Positions 22,390-33,383 of a stretch of 64,000 nucleotides of DNA are shown here, in pieces (position 1 is the stretch's first letter; the number at the start of each line of letters is the position of its first letter). Location of the stretch: NCBI GenBank assembly GCA_026119855.1, contig JAOWBW010000190.1:434001-498000 (forward strand), in the 5' to 3' direction. A model generated the notes under the pieces. It saw only the letters and a list, made by a program, of their open reading frames with translations. It had not been told where the DNA came from and made no database searches. The stretch comes from Campanula takesimana. Lineage: Eukaryota > Streptophyta > Magnoliopsida > Asterales > Campanulaceae. The translations under genes were made by a program, and so were the position numbers.

Positions 22390-22719
22390 GACTTGGTCTT
22401 AGAATTGGCAAGAGATTTTGATTTTTGGCAGATCGTCCAGGTAGCTCGAAAGGACAATGCCCGAGCAGACTTACTCTCTAAGCTGGCAACAATGGAAACC
22501 GATGAGATAGATCAGCCAAGATGGATTGAGTTTTTGGAGAAACCAGATATTGAGAGAGCTCAAATAATGGAGATTGGTGAAGCAAGCGAAGCGCTGCCCA
22601 ACTGGGTCGACGACCTTAAGAACTTCATTGAGAGGGAAGAGCTCCCTGAAGACGGAGAAAGGGCGAAAATGGTGAGAAGGAAAGCTCCTCGGTTTACCGT
22701 GGTGGAAGGTGTATTATAA
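22390..22719 (+). pseudogene. RNase H 3' end and linker to integrase
   Basis: Resumes the Tat pol frame with KDLVLELARDFDFWQIVQVA, KDNARADLLSKLA and an acidic linker, ending at a stop at 22717-22719. The ARxxNxxADxLSKLA text is the usual tail of the second RNase H. Confidence 0.8.
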
Positions 22720-23834
22720 AGGAGGTCATTTGTCAAGCTGCTATTAAGATGTGTGCCCCCTGAACAGAATCTGAGCCTGGTGGAGGAAGTACATGAGGGA
22801 GTATGTGTGGGCCATCCAGGTGCTAGGACCCTGGCAGAGAAAATCATAACGTTGGGCTATTACTGGCCCACTATGAGGAGGGAGGCCGTTGCATATGTTA
22901 AACGGTGTGATAAGTGCCAGAGATATGCCGACATTCCCCGAGTCCCAGCTACCGAGCAAACTCCTGTCGTTGGCTGTTGGCCATTTCATACGTGGGGAAT
23001 AGACATGATTGGACCTTTCCCCTTGGCCCAAGGGAAATTGAAATATGCTTTGGTGACAGTTGATTACTTTACAAAGTGGATAGAAGCCAAGGTACTGGCA
23101 GAAATCACTGAGGAAAATGTACTGAATTTCGTGCACGATCATATATGGTGTCATTTCGGAGTGCCTAAGCACATTGTTTCAGACAGGGGCTTGCAATTCT
23201 CAGACCGATTCACCACTGAATGTGCTTACCTCGGCGTCAAGCACACGAAGTCATCAGTATCATACCCCCAAGGGAATGGCCAGGCCGAGGCCGCAAACAA
23301 ACTACTGATGCACGCCCTCCACAGAAATCTGATTGGTCGAGCTGGGAAATGGGTTGATGACCTCCCCCTCGCCCTTTGGTCAATACAGACAACGACCAGG
23401 GGACCCACCGGAGAAACCCCCTTTGCTCTGACCTACGGCTCGGAAGCCATGGCTCCGGCTGAGCTCGCACTCCTACAGCTCGGGTATCTTTCTTCGACGA
23501 GGGCTTGAATGAAATCAGGAGAAGAAACGATCTAGACCTGCTTGATGAAAGGAGACTAGATTCTTACCTCAGATCATTGAACTATAAGCAGAGAACCAAG
23601 AAGTATCATGACCAGAAGGTGAGGAAAAGGACTTTCCAGGTCGGCGATTGGGTCCTGCGAAAGATCGAAGCGACGAGCAGAAAAACCCAGCAGAACAAAC
23701 TCTCTCCCAACTGGGAAGGTCCTTTTGTCGTGAAAAGAATAGTGCGAGAAGGAACACACATGTTGGCTACTCCAGAAGGTCGTGAGCTAAAAAACCTATG
23801 GCACTCCACCAACCTCAGAAAGTACTATCACTAG
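22720..23834 (+). pseudogene. Integrase of Tat pol, frameshifted near its C-terminus
   Basis: DDE integrase that inserts retroelement cDNA. The HHCC zinc domain is visible: GHPGARTLAEKI, then VKRCDKCQRYADI. Catalytic residues lie in TWGIDMIGPFP (D), HIVSDRGLQFSDR (D) and NGQAEAANKLL (E). The frame ends at 23506-23508 after LQLGYLSSTRA. The C-terminal part (NEIRRRNDLDLLDERR, QVGDWVLRKIEA, NWEGPFVVKRIV with the GPF/Y motif, ELKNLWHSTNLRKYY) is in the next frame, 23505-23834, so there is a frameshift near 23470-23500. Confidence 0.9.
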
Positions 23835-23979
23835 CAACTAGAATGATTCTTTGTTTAGACTATTTGGCAAGGGTAGATCTTTTCGAGCACTTGTATGTTC
23901 GTCGTCCTATGATTTAGAGGATAGCCCCTTTTTAGGGCACTCTTAATGGAAATATCCTTTTTGAATCTTTCTCTGTCTA

Positions 23980-24415
23980 TTGGTTAAGTCCTGCCCCGAG
24001 CAGGCAACACACAACTCGTTCCACACGAGCTCAAGCCTTGCTCTAAGCAAGCACATTGGTTAAGTCCTGCCCCGAGCAGGAAATACACAACTCGTTCCAA
24101 ACGAGCTCAAGCCTTGCTCTAAGCAAGCACATTGGTTAAGTCCTACCCCGAGCAGGCAACACAACTCGTTCCAAATGAGCTCAAGCGTTGCTCTAAGCAA
24201 GCACATTGGTTAAGTCCTGCCCCGAGCAGGCAACACAAAACTCGTTCCAAACGAGCTCAAGCCTTGCTCTAAGCAAGCACATTGGTTAAGTCCTGCCCCG
24301 AGTAGGTAACACGCAACTCGTTCCAAATGAGCTCAAGCTTTGTTCTACGCAAACACATTGGTAAAATCCTGCCCCAAGCAGACAACACGCTACTCGTGTC
24401 AAACGAGTTGACCTT
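23980..24415 (+). repeat. Tandem repeat, ~76 bp x ~5.8, three hairpins per unit
   Basis: Units start at 23980, 24056, 24132, 24206, 24282 and 24358 (spacings 76, 76, 74, 76, 76). Each contains three short inverted repeats in series: CCTGC-cccga-GCAGG, CTCGT-tccaa-ACGAG and CTTGC-tctaa-GCAAG (spacers approximate). The array lies about 145 bp after integrase. Tandem repeats in this 3' region are known for Tat/Ogre elements and can seed satellites. Confidence 0.9.
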
Positions 24416-24561
24416 AGGACTCACCTGATGATCATCTTACAACAAGTAAACAACACGGCAAGATAGTAACGACTTAAAAAGAGGTTCCATTCACTATGGG
24501 GGCCAATAGCCGACCCCAATGGATTACATAATAACAAAAACTCTGAAAATAAAATTACTAA

Positions 24562-27500
24562 CTAAACTAAGGTGGCTTGCTCGTCGCCTTCTCCAGACAA
24601 TTCATTTATCATGGCCTCACTTTCTTCACGGACAAGCTCAGCTTCCCTCTTGGCCAGAACAGTATCAACATTCACAGGCAAAAGCTCGGGAGCGACCCAA
24701 GGCTCTTTCTTGTCAGTATCATCCTCGCCAGCTAACTGGTCCAGCTCGTCTTCATTGAAGGGAATCATGGCATGGGCATTACGGGCGAAGTCGTTAAATT
24801 GCACATTAGATGACTCCACCAGATCGGCCAAAATCTCGGGTCTTGGGGAGAAACCCTCGACCGTAGGCTTCCCTCAACCCGTGCCTATGACCAGACTTCT
24901 AGTAAGGGTAAGCTTTGGCCACCAACTTCTCCTCGTACTCCTCAGATTTCTCATACTCATCAATGATGGCCTTTTGCTTAACGAACTGGACGAAGCAAGC
25001 TGCTTCTTTAGCCGAGCAAATTCCTGTTCCGGATCGTTGATGCGAGCTTGGGCCTCCCTGGTGCGGCCCATAGAAAGACTCAACTCCACCTGAACTTTGT
25101 CCACCCGCTCCTTCTCTGCCTTTAAAGCCGCCTCCACCTTCTGGGCCTCGGCTTGACTCGCTTTGGCCAAACACTCAACGTCCACCGACCTTTTCTTTTC
25201 TTCCTCCAACTCCTTATTGCGGGCAGCCAGCTCCTTTTCTCTCTCTATGAGAGTAGCCGCCTTGTTGTTAGCACGGTCTTCTAACTACTTGCCGGTTTGA
25301 GTCAGGCGGATGGCAAGAGAAAGCTGCAAAAGAAAACCATGGGTTAGAACCCAAAAGAACAAAAATCATGACGACAAAACCTCTAACCAAATACCTCAGA
25401 AATGACCAGGCCCATGCGGTCACGAAGAACGGAGGGAGGAGCCAGCTCTTCTTTCAACTTCTCCAGGTGATCAAAGTCAGCGGTTCGGCGGAGGACGGCA
25501 CGACCAAAGCCCATCTTCAATCCCTTACGGGCATTAAGATTCAAACCCCTCAGGAGGGTCACGTTGCCCAACCGATCAGCGAGTTTGTCTACCTCCTCGT
25601 CGGTAGTGACGTTAGCCCATTCCTCGCGGGTGACCAACCCTTTAGTGGCCACTTTATTAGCCAGAGGAACATGGTCATCGGAGTCATGGGGTCGACTCCT
25701 TTTCTTTGTCACCTCCTCATCAGTTCGTCCCTGTGATTTCTTGGGAACTTCGGCACGGGGCAGCATCGTAGAAGATCCCCCAGTTGACTTCGCCGCCCCA
25801 CCCGCTTCCCTATCTTTCTGCCCGTCGAAACTAATGAGGGGAATATTAGTCGGCGTCTTCTTGCTCAACTCAGCCTACCGACCTTTGCCATACTCTTTAG
25901 ACACCGCCGAACCGTTGCTCTTGTTCTGACTGCCGAGCTGGCGAAAAGACATCTTAACTTTTTTTTCTGAGTCTCAGCCAAATACTGCTCCCCGTGACCA
26001 CTCATATCTGCTAGACAAAAGAAGGAAATAATTAGACCCACGAAAGACGTTCAACTCGAAGCAGAGTCCATATCTTCACCCCCAAAATGCTCAAACTTGT
26101 AGCATGGGGCAGATGAGCTCGAGCACAACAAACAGTCCACCTCGAACGAGCACTCATCATGAATCACCCAACCAGGACAGCGCCTATCTGAAACTATCGA
26201 GATGAGAGGCTCCACCCCTTTCTCAAAACAACCAGCCAGCCTAGCTCGAGCAAAGTAGCAAGCTCGGTTCTCTAGCTCTTCCCAATTTATAGCCCAATCC
26301 TCTCCTTCATAAGGCCCGGCCAACCGGGTCAACGCCTTCTCCAACTCCTCGCTCTATTCAGGTTCCCAGCCTATTGAGATCCGACCGAGTGCACCCTGGG
26401 AACACTCAAATTCCCAACCATTCATGCTCTCCACCAATACAATATGGTTGGCGAAGGTGTTGAGCTTCCCAGGGAACGCATACAACAAACGAGGAGCATT
26501 GGGGACGGCACCTAAGCATACAGTTTTGAAGGGAGGATCAACTCTTTTACTCTTTACATGGGATATCCTGAAAAACTTCCTGAAAGCGCCCATACACGGC
26601 TCAAAGCCGAGGTGGCGACAAACGACCAATAAGCTGTTGATCGTTCTTATTGCGTTGGCGATGAGTTGAATAGGCACCGACGTGGTTTCCGTCAAAAACT
26701 GGTTTATAAAGGGATCCAAGGGTAACCTAAGACCCTGCTCAAATTGGCCGACGTAGAAGGCTACCCTCTTTTTGTCTTTTATTAAAGAATCAATGGACAC
26801 ACTCCCTTTGGGAACGTATGTTATTTTGTAGTCTGCTCGGCTTATTCTGTACTCCGAGTAAAGTTTATTGACGATCCTTATTTGAGCCGGTGTGGGTTGT
26901 TGATGAAGAAGGACGCGCTGCACGTCACCGGGAAAAGGGTCCGCTCCCAATTGATGAGAAGATAAAGGCACAGCCGTCCGAGCAAGCTCCTTTTCTAAAT
27001 AATCGAAGCCCATGTCCTCAATGATCTGTCTGTTCGCTTCATCCTTGTCCTCATCCTCGTCACCCACATATACATGACCCTCCACGTCACATCCACCATC
27101 CTCACCCCTTGAAACATATTCATCTTCACCCTCTAAATAACAAGGCTGTGAGCTCGTTCCTGCATTAGGTCGATATGTAGATATAGGATCGATGTCGTGA
27201 ACCTCTTCATCAGATACGATTTCCATCTCGTTGCTCGGTACGTTGGCGAAGAAAAGTTGGCCCTGAGAGGCACCCACGTCACATAATACTGAACTCTCCT
27301 AATACATACCTGCAAGAGTAGCATGGGGTCCAGACCCCGTATTAAAAGCCGAGCTAGGGCCCGTTTGGGATCTAGACCCACCACCTAATCTGGTACGCGC
27401 CGTGACAAACGAGGAAGATGGTCGGCCCCCAAAGATGTAATATGTGGTCAAATGCCTGGTGAAGTGACCCAAGCTCGTGAAACGGGCCACACTAGAATGG

Positions 27501-27670
27501 TCGGGTCTCATCCAGTCCTCGCTGTCGAAGGCGGGCAACCTTAAATCTTCCCTAATTTGTTGAGATTCTAGAAACGTCCGAACTGCCCCCAAACCCAATT
27601 TTTTCCAACAATTATATGTACTCTTATACACCAAATTGGTCTGCTCGTGATAACAAAACCCCGATGGCAT
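24562..27670 (-). pseudogene. Antisense ORF of the Tat element (putative gypsy-type transposon domain)
   Basis: An extra gene opposite to gag-pol, between pol and the 3' LTR. On the minus strand the blocks are: 27670-27299 (MPSGFCYHEQTNLVYKSTYN start), 27277-26354 (core), 26344-26051, 25868-25383, then 25209-24562. The core has LRLPLDPFINQFLTE, CRHLGFEPCMGAFRKFFRI and KTVCLGAVPNAPRLL. This resembles the plant family called putative gypsy-type transposon (Transposase_28, PF04195), whose biochemical role is unknown. The C-terminal part is coiled-coil-like (EEEKKRSVDVECLAKAS, AALKAEKERVDKVQVEL) with an acidic tail. An intron is visible at 25324-25394. Stops (for example near 26351 and 25288) and frame changes indicate decay. 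Retand-type elements are known to carry such antisense ORFs. Confidence 0.75.
25324..25394 (-). other. Candidate 71-bp intron in the antisense ORF
   Basis: On the minus strand the coding text ...GGTCATTTCTGAG is followed by a GTATTTGGTTAG donor (25394) and a TTTTCTTTTGCAG acceptor ending at 25324. After it the coding resumes in phase with LSLAIRLTQT. Without splicing the frame stops four codons after the donor. Seventy-one bases is near the lower limit of plant introns. Confidence 0.65.
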
Positions 27671-28289
27671 TGCTGAAGAAATATACGAGTACTAACCAAG
27701 AACCTCCCGCCGGCGCCGGAAAATTTGAATTCTCCGGCAACAAATTACCCAGAAAATGCAAAAATGGAGAAAAACTTGAAAACAAACGGTAAAAATAAGA
27801 GTTAAAGACAATCTACCTGTATACGAAAGGATTGAACGTCGGAAACTAGTCGGAAAGTAAGGAAGCGCGGAAATATTTGTCGCCGGTGAAGCTTTAGATA
27901 ATTCTCTCTCCACCCTTCGAAATAGTGTAAAGAAGACGATGGGAGGCAAAGACAAGGGTTTTATAACCCCCAAAACGGGTCAAGCCCATGGGGCAACCCG
28001 AACCGACCGACGACCCGACGCATAAAAGGAACACATTAATGAGGGGTCATTTCCCAAGCGTCACCTCTGCCTCTTTTTCTGTGCCCCGTATGCTCAAGAC
28101 GACGCCGTAGCACAAACTGTCCCATCACCTTCCTTACACTCGAATACCTGTAACCGTCGGTACGTCCAGCCTCTCGCTAGGTGACACGTGTCTTCGTGCC
28201 TACAGCTGGATCCCTATCCTCTCTCAACGACAACCCACTCGTCCGGATCACCCAAACCTTATGCTTCCAGCTCTCTCCTCGTTTCGACC

Positions 28290-28302
28290 AAGAAGCAGGG
28301 GA
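28290..28302 (+). other. Polypurine tract of the Tat element
   Basis: AAGAAGCAGGGGA lies four bases before the 3' LTR (28307), where plus-strand synthesis would be primed. Confidence 0.7.
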
Positions 28303-28306
28303 CCAC

Positions 28307-29014
28307 TGAAAGGAATTACCCATACGGAGCTGATCCATCCTCGTGAGCCCGGCCTGTATGTTATTAGTCCAGTTCATAGGGGTAGCTCGCCTGGCCGAGC
28401 TGGAAAAGCACTAAATACCTGATAGGAAGAACAAGAACCAGCCCGCCCTCGACCTGCCGAGATGGAGGCATAACGCAACTCGCATAAACCACGAGCTAGA
28501 CCCACGAGAGTATGGCTTCTCCACATAAGTTCACCCCATCCAGTTATGTTAACGTGAAGTATCAGCCCGTCTGCTCTAGCTCGTTTCCCTTGCCCGACCT
28601 CGGTCTGACGGGCCAACCTTTCACTTTATACCTTCTGGAAGGCCTAGACGGATACAGCCACCGTACAGGCCCAGCTCAATGCGATCGCTCGGGCCTCGGT
28701 CCAGGAAGAAACCCTAGTAAAAATAAGGATGACCAAGATGACTTGAGGCAAGGACGAAGCTGACCTCACCATTCCCACACCTTGGAGAGCAAGCCAGCCT
28801 TCTATAAAAGGGGAACCCCAACATCCATTTAGGAGGTTCACACACTCACTCTTACTGACTCCTTTCTTTTTCTTGAACGATTAATTTATTCTCACGCCGG
28901 AGGGTCTTCACCGTGCAAACCCGACCAAAATCACGGTGTTCATCTGCAGGTTTAACAAGTTCTCTAGGTACCCGACCCGTTGTTCTGGCCTTGATCACAT
29001 TTTGTACTCGATTA
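28307..29014 (+). repeat. 3' LTR of the Tat element
   Basis: 708 bp, from TGAAAGGAATTACCC to GTACTCGATTA (terminal CA changed to TA). Several percent differences from the 5' LTR are visible by eye, so the insertion is not very recent. TATA box at 28803-28810. Confidence 0.92.
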
Positions 29015-30273
29015 CTAATTAATTAGGATTTCTATTAGACCAAAGATACCCTTCTGTTAAACATTAGTTAAAGAAACCTTACAAATTCCTCACTCCTTTC
29101 ATCTAAAATTAAATGTTTAAAAAATTGAATTTAATTTTAACTCTCTATTTAATTTATTTGTCTCAAAAAAACCAATCTCACACAAATTTTAGTTGTCAAC
29201 TTACTTTGACTTTGACCAAATATTTATATATATAAAAAAAATCATTCCAATGAATTTTAAGATTATTATTCACATACTATTAAAATATTTTTAATAATAA
29301 TTTTTGGATTTCATTAAGATAGTTGAGTTGATGTAAAGTATTTTTAAAATTTAATAATTTAATCATTAAAAATAAAATGAATTTATTTATTTAAAATAGA
29401 AGAGCATGCCAAATTAACCTTATTTTTTCTTTTCTTTTGAGTAACGAACCTTCCAAGTACTACTACTGTTTTGAGTAATTAACCTTGCTTTTTTTTTCTT
29501 TTTTTTTTAAACAAATATAATTTTTCTAATAAATGCCCTTTTTGTTTATCTTGACCAAATTGCAATAATTTAATTTTAAGTATGAAGAGCCTACGATTTT
29601 ACAGTAGGCTATAGAATTTAAGAAATAATGTTTATACATATTTACAGTTTTATTTCTAATAAATACATGTATTATTGCTTTAAAAAATACGTGTATTGTT
29701 TATCAAATTTAAATAATTGATTTTTATTTTATTTTAATTTATTTTATTACATATTTCTAGTTAAATGAATGCATGAAATGTTTTAATTTTACTAAAAAAA
29801 AGGAAAGAAAAGAATCTGTGTATTTTTAATAAATTTGTACCTTAGTTGAATATGGAAATTATATGATTAACAGTACTAAATTAATTAATAATATTAATAA
29901 CAAGCTTATCTTCTTAATAATGAGAGAGATGATAAATTTAAGGAGTGATTTGGACAATTCCTTTTATATTCAAGTTGGCAAGTTTGTAAGGGCAAGTTTG
30001 TCCTAATTAGCATTTAATCTTACTTATTTTTTTAGTGATGTAGTGGATGAGTAAAAAGTATAGTGGCAATAGCCCCTCCCTAATTTTAATTTATTTTTAT
30101 AAAAAAATTACAAACTTTTTTTGATAATATTTATAATGAGATATCAATTGTACATTATAGATTCTTAGAAGATAGTTAAATTCAATTATTTAAAGTTTAC
30201 TCCAAGCAAAAAAAAAGAAGAAGTGGAAATTAACATTATTTCGGGATAAGGGAGTACAATCTAAAGTGAAATT

Positions 30274-30576
30274 ACTTTCGTCCATCCATTTCACATTTCC
30301 TCAAACTCAATATAAAAGCTTAGAATAACTTTCCATAACAAAATACTCATTTTATCATTTTAATTATCTCATTAAAAATTTCACTTTTATTAAGAAAAAA
30401 TTATAATACTATGTACTATTTTTAATGAGACTCACATGTCATATTCACAACAATTATCTATTTACTATTTTTTTTATTTTACTTTTTCTCTTCTACTCAC
30501 TCACAGCACTTATTCGTATAATAATTTTTCTTCTAAGACAAAGTACAAAGTGTATTCTTTGTGATGGGACGGAGAG
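30274..30576. mobile_element. Degenerate Stowaway-like MITE
   Basis: Left end CTTTCGTCCATCCATTTCAC and right end GTGATGGGACGGAGAG form a poor inverted repeat of the CTCCCTCCGTCCC class. Borders and TSD are unclear. Confidence 0.4.
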
Positions 30577-30743
30577 CAGATTTAAAATGTGGCTAATTAT
30601 TGCTTTGGTAATTGCGTTGGCAGGCCGCGGCCCAGCTCAGCCCCCTATCTAAAAGGCCCAACAAAACTTACATCATTGTTTCAGATCAAGCCCAAAGGCT
30701 GGAATAGAGCAAATTATTTTCGGATCAAGCCCTAAATAAGTAA

Positions 30744-31625
30744 GGGGCGGTCTCCTGTGACACCGTCTCACGGCGTGAGACGGCTCACAGGTTAGCCGAG
30801 CCATTTTTTTTTTTTTTTGCCTTTCAACTTTTGTTTTCTGGTCATTTTTTTTTTCGCCAGTAAAAGTAACACTTTATGTAAAAAAATGTAACACTTTTTT
30901 TTCTCAAAAATGTACCACAATTTTGATGAAATAGATTAAAGATAACATAAGATTGACAACTAAATTAATGTTACATTTTATAATAAATGAATGTAACATT
31001 TTTTTCCTCAATTGTGACACTTTTCTAGGGTTTTACATTCAATTGAAATACAAAACCGCTTATATACATGAATTTTTACTCTTTTTTTAAAGAAAAATAA
31101 AATAACATTTACTCTATAAAACTGTTACATTCATCTATATAGCATATTACAATCATATATGCACTGTGTTACACGTCAATTATTACTTTTTCTAATCACA
31201 AAAAATATTTATGTTATTTGTGAAACTGCTGTTACATCTTATAATAAAAGTGTTACTTTTTTAAGACCAAATTGTTACTTTCTTCATAAGAAAGTGTTAC
31301 ATTTCATTATGACGAGCAGCTCATTGTTTTGTATGTTAAAAAATATTTAAAAAAAAAAAATCAAACCATATCATGACATATCTAGTTTTATTCATCTCGT
31401 CGAGACGAACACACCGGTATTTAAAAACAAAAATCGACATCAAAATTTCAAGATAAAGCATTTTAAAGTTATTGGGGTTTTTTTCAATGATAACACGTGT
31501 CGCGATCTGGAAGTGGAAGGGCTTGATCCGGCGGTCGACTGTAACGGAGCAGGTGGATGCGAGAAGCAGCAGAACAAATACTCATGAGACGGCTGTGCGG
31601 CGACCGTCTCATGTGAGTATTTGCC
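30744..31625. mobile_element. Palindrome-ended GTTAC-repeat element, copy H1
   Basis: 882 bp with a perfect 9-bp duplication AATAAGTAA (30735-30743, 31626-31634). Ends begin GGGGCGGTCTCCTGTGACAC and GGCAAATACTCACATGAGAC (minus). A subterminal palindrome lies at each end: CCGTCTCAC-ggc-GTGAGACGG on the left and GAGACGG...CCGTCTC on the right. The AT-rich interior repeats GTTACATTT/GTAACACTT words. No coding frame. TSD length suggests MULE affiliation. Confidence 0.82.
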
Positions 31626-31648
31626 AATAAGTAAATATGGGAATGCAA

Positions 31649-32726
31649 GGCTCCGTTTGTTTCGCGTAAAACAATTTCCGGAAATGATTTCCCGTAAAAC
31701 GTTTTCCGGAAAATGAAAATGTTTTCCGGAAAATGACATAAACATGTTTTTGGTTGTTTGGTAAATCTAAGGAAAATGTTTTCCGGAAAATATTTCATAT
31801 GAAAATAATAATAATTTAATATGAGGAAAAGAATAATTATGAGAAAAAAATTGAATGTGGGTGGAGATTTGGGTTGGGGGGATGGGTGGTTGTGGGGGTG
31901 GGGGGTGGGGTGGGGGGTAGGGGGTGGGTGGGGTAGGGGGGGGGGGGAGGTGTTCAAAAATAATTTTAATATGAGTTATTTTTTTATTTTTTATTTTTTT
32001 GGGGGGGGGGGTGGGTGGGTGGGTGGGGTGCTGGGGTAGGGTGGGGTGGGTTGGGGTGCTGGGGTAGTTGGGGCTGGTGGAGAATGGAGATGTTCATTTT
32101 TTTTTTTAATATGAGTGAAAAGAAGGTTTTTTTTTTTTTTTTTTTGGTGGGGTGGGTGGTGGGGTAGTTGGGGGTGGTGGAGATGTTCATTTTTTTTTTT
32201 TTTAATATGAGTGAAATTTTTTTTTTTTTTTTGGTGGGGGGGTGCTGGGGTAGTTGGGGGTGGTGGAGATGTTCAATTTTTTTTTATTTTTTTTTTAATA
32301 TGAGTGAAAAGAAGTTTTTTTTTGAATGGGGTGGGTGGGGTGGGTGCTGGGGTAGTTGGGGGTGGTGGAGATATTCATTTTTTTAAAATATGAGTGAAAA
32401 GTTTTTTTTTTTTTTTTTTGGGTGGGGTGGGGGTAGGGTGGGGGTGGGTGCTGGGGTAGTTGGGGGTGGTGGATAGGATGGATGAAGAGGGTGGTGTTAG
32501 AGGTGTAGTGGATAGGGTGGGGTTTTATGGAGAGTTGGGTGTGAGTGAGAGAGTTAACATTTTCCGGAAAATGATTTACTTAGTAAAAATCCGTAAGTCA
32601 TTTTACTTAGAAAAGAGGGAAAACCATTTTCTGGAAAATATTTTCCTCATTTTCCGGTGCGTAACAAACACCGGAAAATGGGGAAAACATTTTCCGGAAG
32701 TTATTTTACGCGAAACAAACGGAGCC
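31649..32726. mobile_element. hAT-like non-autonomous element with G-rich tandem array
   Basis: Terminal inverts GGCTCCGTTTGTTTCGCGTAAA and its complement TTTTACGCGAAACAAACGGAGCC. Subterminal zones hold about eight copies of the palindrome TTTTCCGGAAAA (31670-31795, 32559-32700). Clustered short subterminal motifs are how hAT transposases recognise their ends. The middle is a tandem array. An 8-bp TSD is not clear. No transposase. Confidence 0.7.
31860..32480. repeat. Degenerate ~100-bp G-rich tandem array
   Basis: Repeats a module with GGTGGGGTGGGTGCTGGGGT, GTAGTTGGGGGTGGTGGAGA, a T run and AATATGAGTGAAAAG. The GTAGTTGGGG word recurs at about 32064, 32164, 32250, 32352 and 32456. The G-runs could form G-quadruplexes on the plus strand. 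The open frames here are low-complexity artefacts. Confidence 0.75.
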
Positions 32727-32857
32727 CAAGGTTAAATGATTTTCAGATGAAGCCCAATATGAGACCCATAGCGTATCGGATCCAGCGTGCAGTCTCACAT
32801 CCATAACTAAATTAAAGAGCTGTTTAGAAAAATAAACACAAGGAATAATCGAAATTA

Positions 32858-33383
32858 GGTGATCATGCATAAAGTAAGAGTTGCGCGCATTGAAGATAAA
32901 ATGTGGGAGAATCGTCTAAAGTGGTTTAGTTATGTGAGACGAAGACCGAGTGATGCACCGGTTATAAGGCATGAAAAGTGGAGAAGTGATAAAATGGCGA
33001 GGGGTAGGGGAAGACCCAAGCACACTTGGATTAGGGTGATTGAAAATGAGAAAATTATGAGTTTACTTGGATTGATGTAAATGTGGTGTTGAATTGGCCG
33101 AGTGGATGGCAAAAATTCATGTGAGTGATGGGGGTTGATTTTTTTTTTTTTTAATTATTATTATTTTCATTTTTCCTATCCATTATATATTTATTGTTTT
33201 ATTATTACTATTTTTATTTTATTTTTCTTCTTCCTTCTTTCATTTTCTATTTTTTCCCACCTATTTCTCATTTTTAACTTATTTTTTATTCTTACATCTT
33301 TTCTTTCACTATAACATTTGAGGATTCATGTTAGCCGACCTCAAATTAGTTTGGGACAAAGGCCTTGTTGTTGTTGTTGTTAA
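32858..33383 (+). pseudogene. RTE-type LINE, 5'-truncated 3' end, second copy
   Basis: Frame 32859-33080 has VRVARIEDKMWENRLKW, YVRRRPSDAPVIRHEKW and MARGRGRPKHTWIRVIE, homologous to the copy at 5944-6508 but diverged. The 3' UTR ends with GTTAGCCGACCTCAAATTAGTTTGGGAC and a (GTT)n tail at about 33365-33382, the normal RTE terminus. Domains upstream of the C-terminus are absent. Confidence 0.82.

Larger units (their letters stand above)
11584..29014 (+). mobile_element. Tat/Retand-type Ty3/gypsy retrotransposon, decayed, with three nested insertions
   Basis: Two ~708-bp LTRs (709 bp net on the left) bracket gag-pol. The TSD is CTAAT (11579-11583, 29015-29019). Order is gag, protease, reverse transcriptase, RNase H, second RNase H, integrase, 3' tandem repeats, antisense gene, polypurine tract. 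A second RNase H, tandem repeats after pol and an antisense ORF are known traits of the non-chromovirus Tat lineage (Retand, Ogre, Tat). Three other LTR retrotransposons inserted in the 5' LTR, the gag-protease junction and the second RNase H; only solo LTRs remain of each. Without them the element would be about 11.9 kb. In-frame stops and frameshifts make it non-autonomous. Confidence 0.92.
11492..30081. mobile_element. DNA transposon (~1.15 kb) split by a gypsy element
   Basis: The left end AGGGAGGGGCTATTACCACT (11492 on) and right end ...GTGGCAATAGCCCCTCCCT (to 30081) are inverted copies extending about 45 bp with good identity (CTTATCCACTAC / GTAGTGGATGAG). Both are flanked by AATTTTA (11485-11491, 30082-30088). 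Removing the 17.4-kb gypsy insertion and its TSD leaves about 1.15 kb without coding motifs. A 7-8 bp duplication would fit hAT or a related superfamily, but the flank is AT-rich. 29020-30000 is very AT-rich and holds no recognised gene. Confidence 0.65.

Noticed and set aside
23980..24415. CRISPR-like array
   Set aside because: Units are contiguous 76-bp tandem repeats without unique spacers, in a plant retrotransposon.
24562..27670. Independent host gene on the minus strand
   Set aside because: It sits between pol and the 3' LTR of one retroelement with a shared TSD, as in Retand-type elements.
31821..32386. G/W/V-rich proteins
   Set aside because: Low-complexity translation of the G-rich tandem array inside a non-autonomous element.
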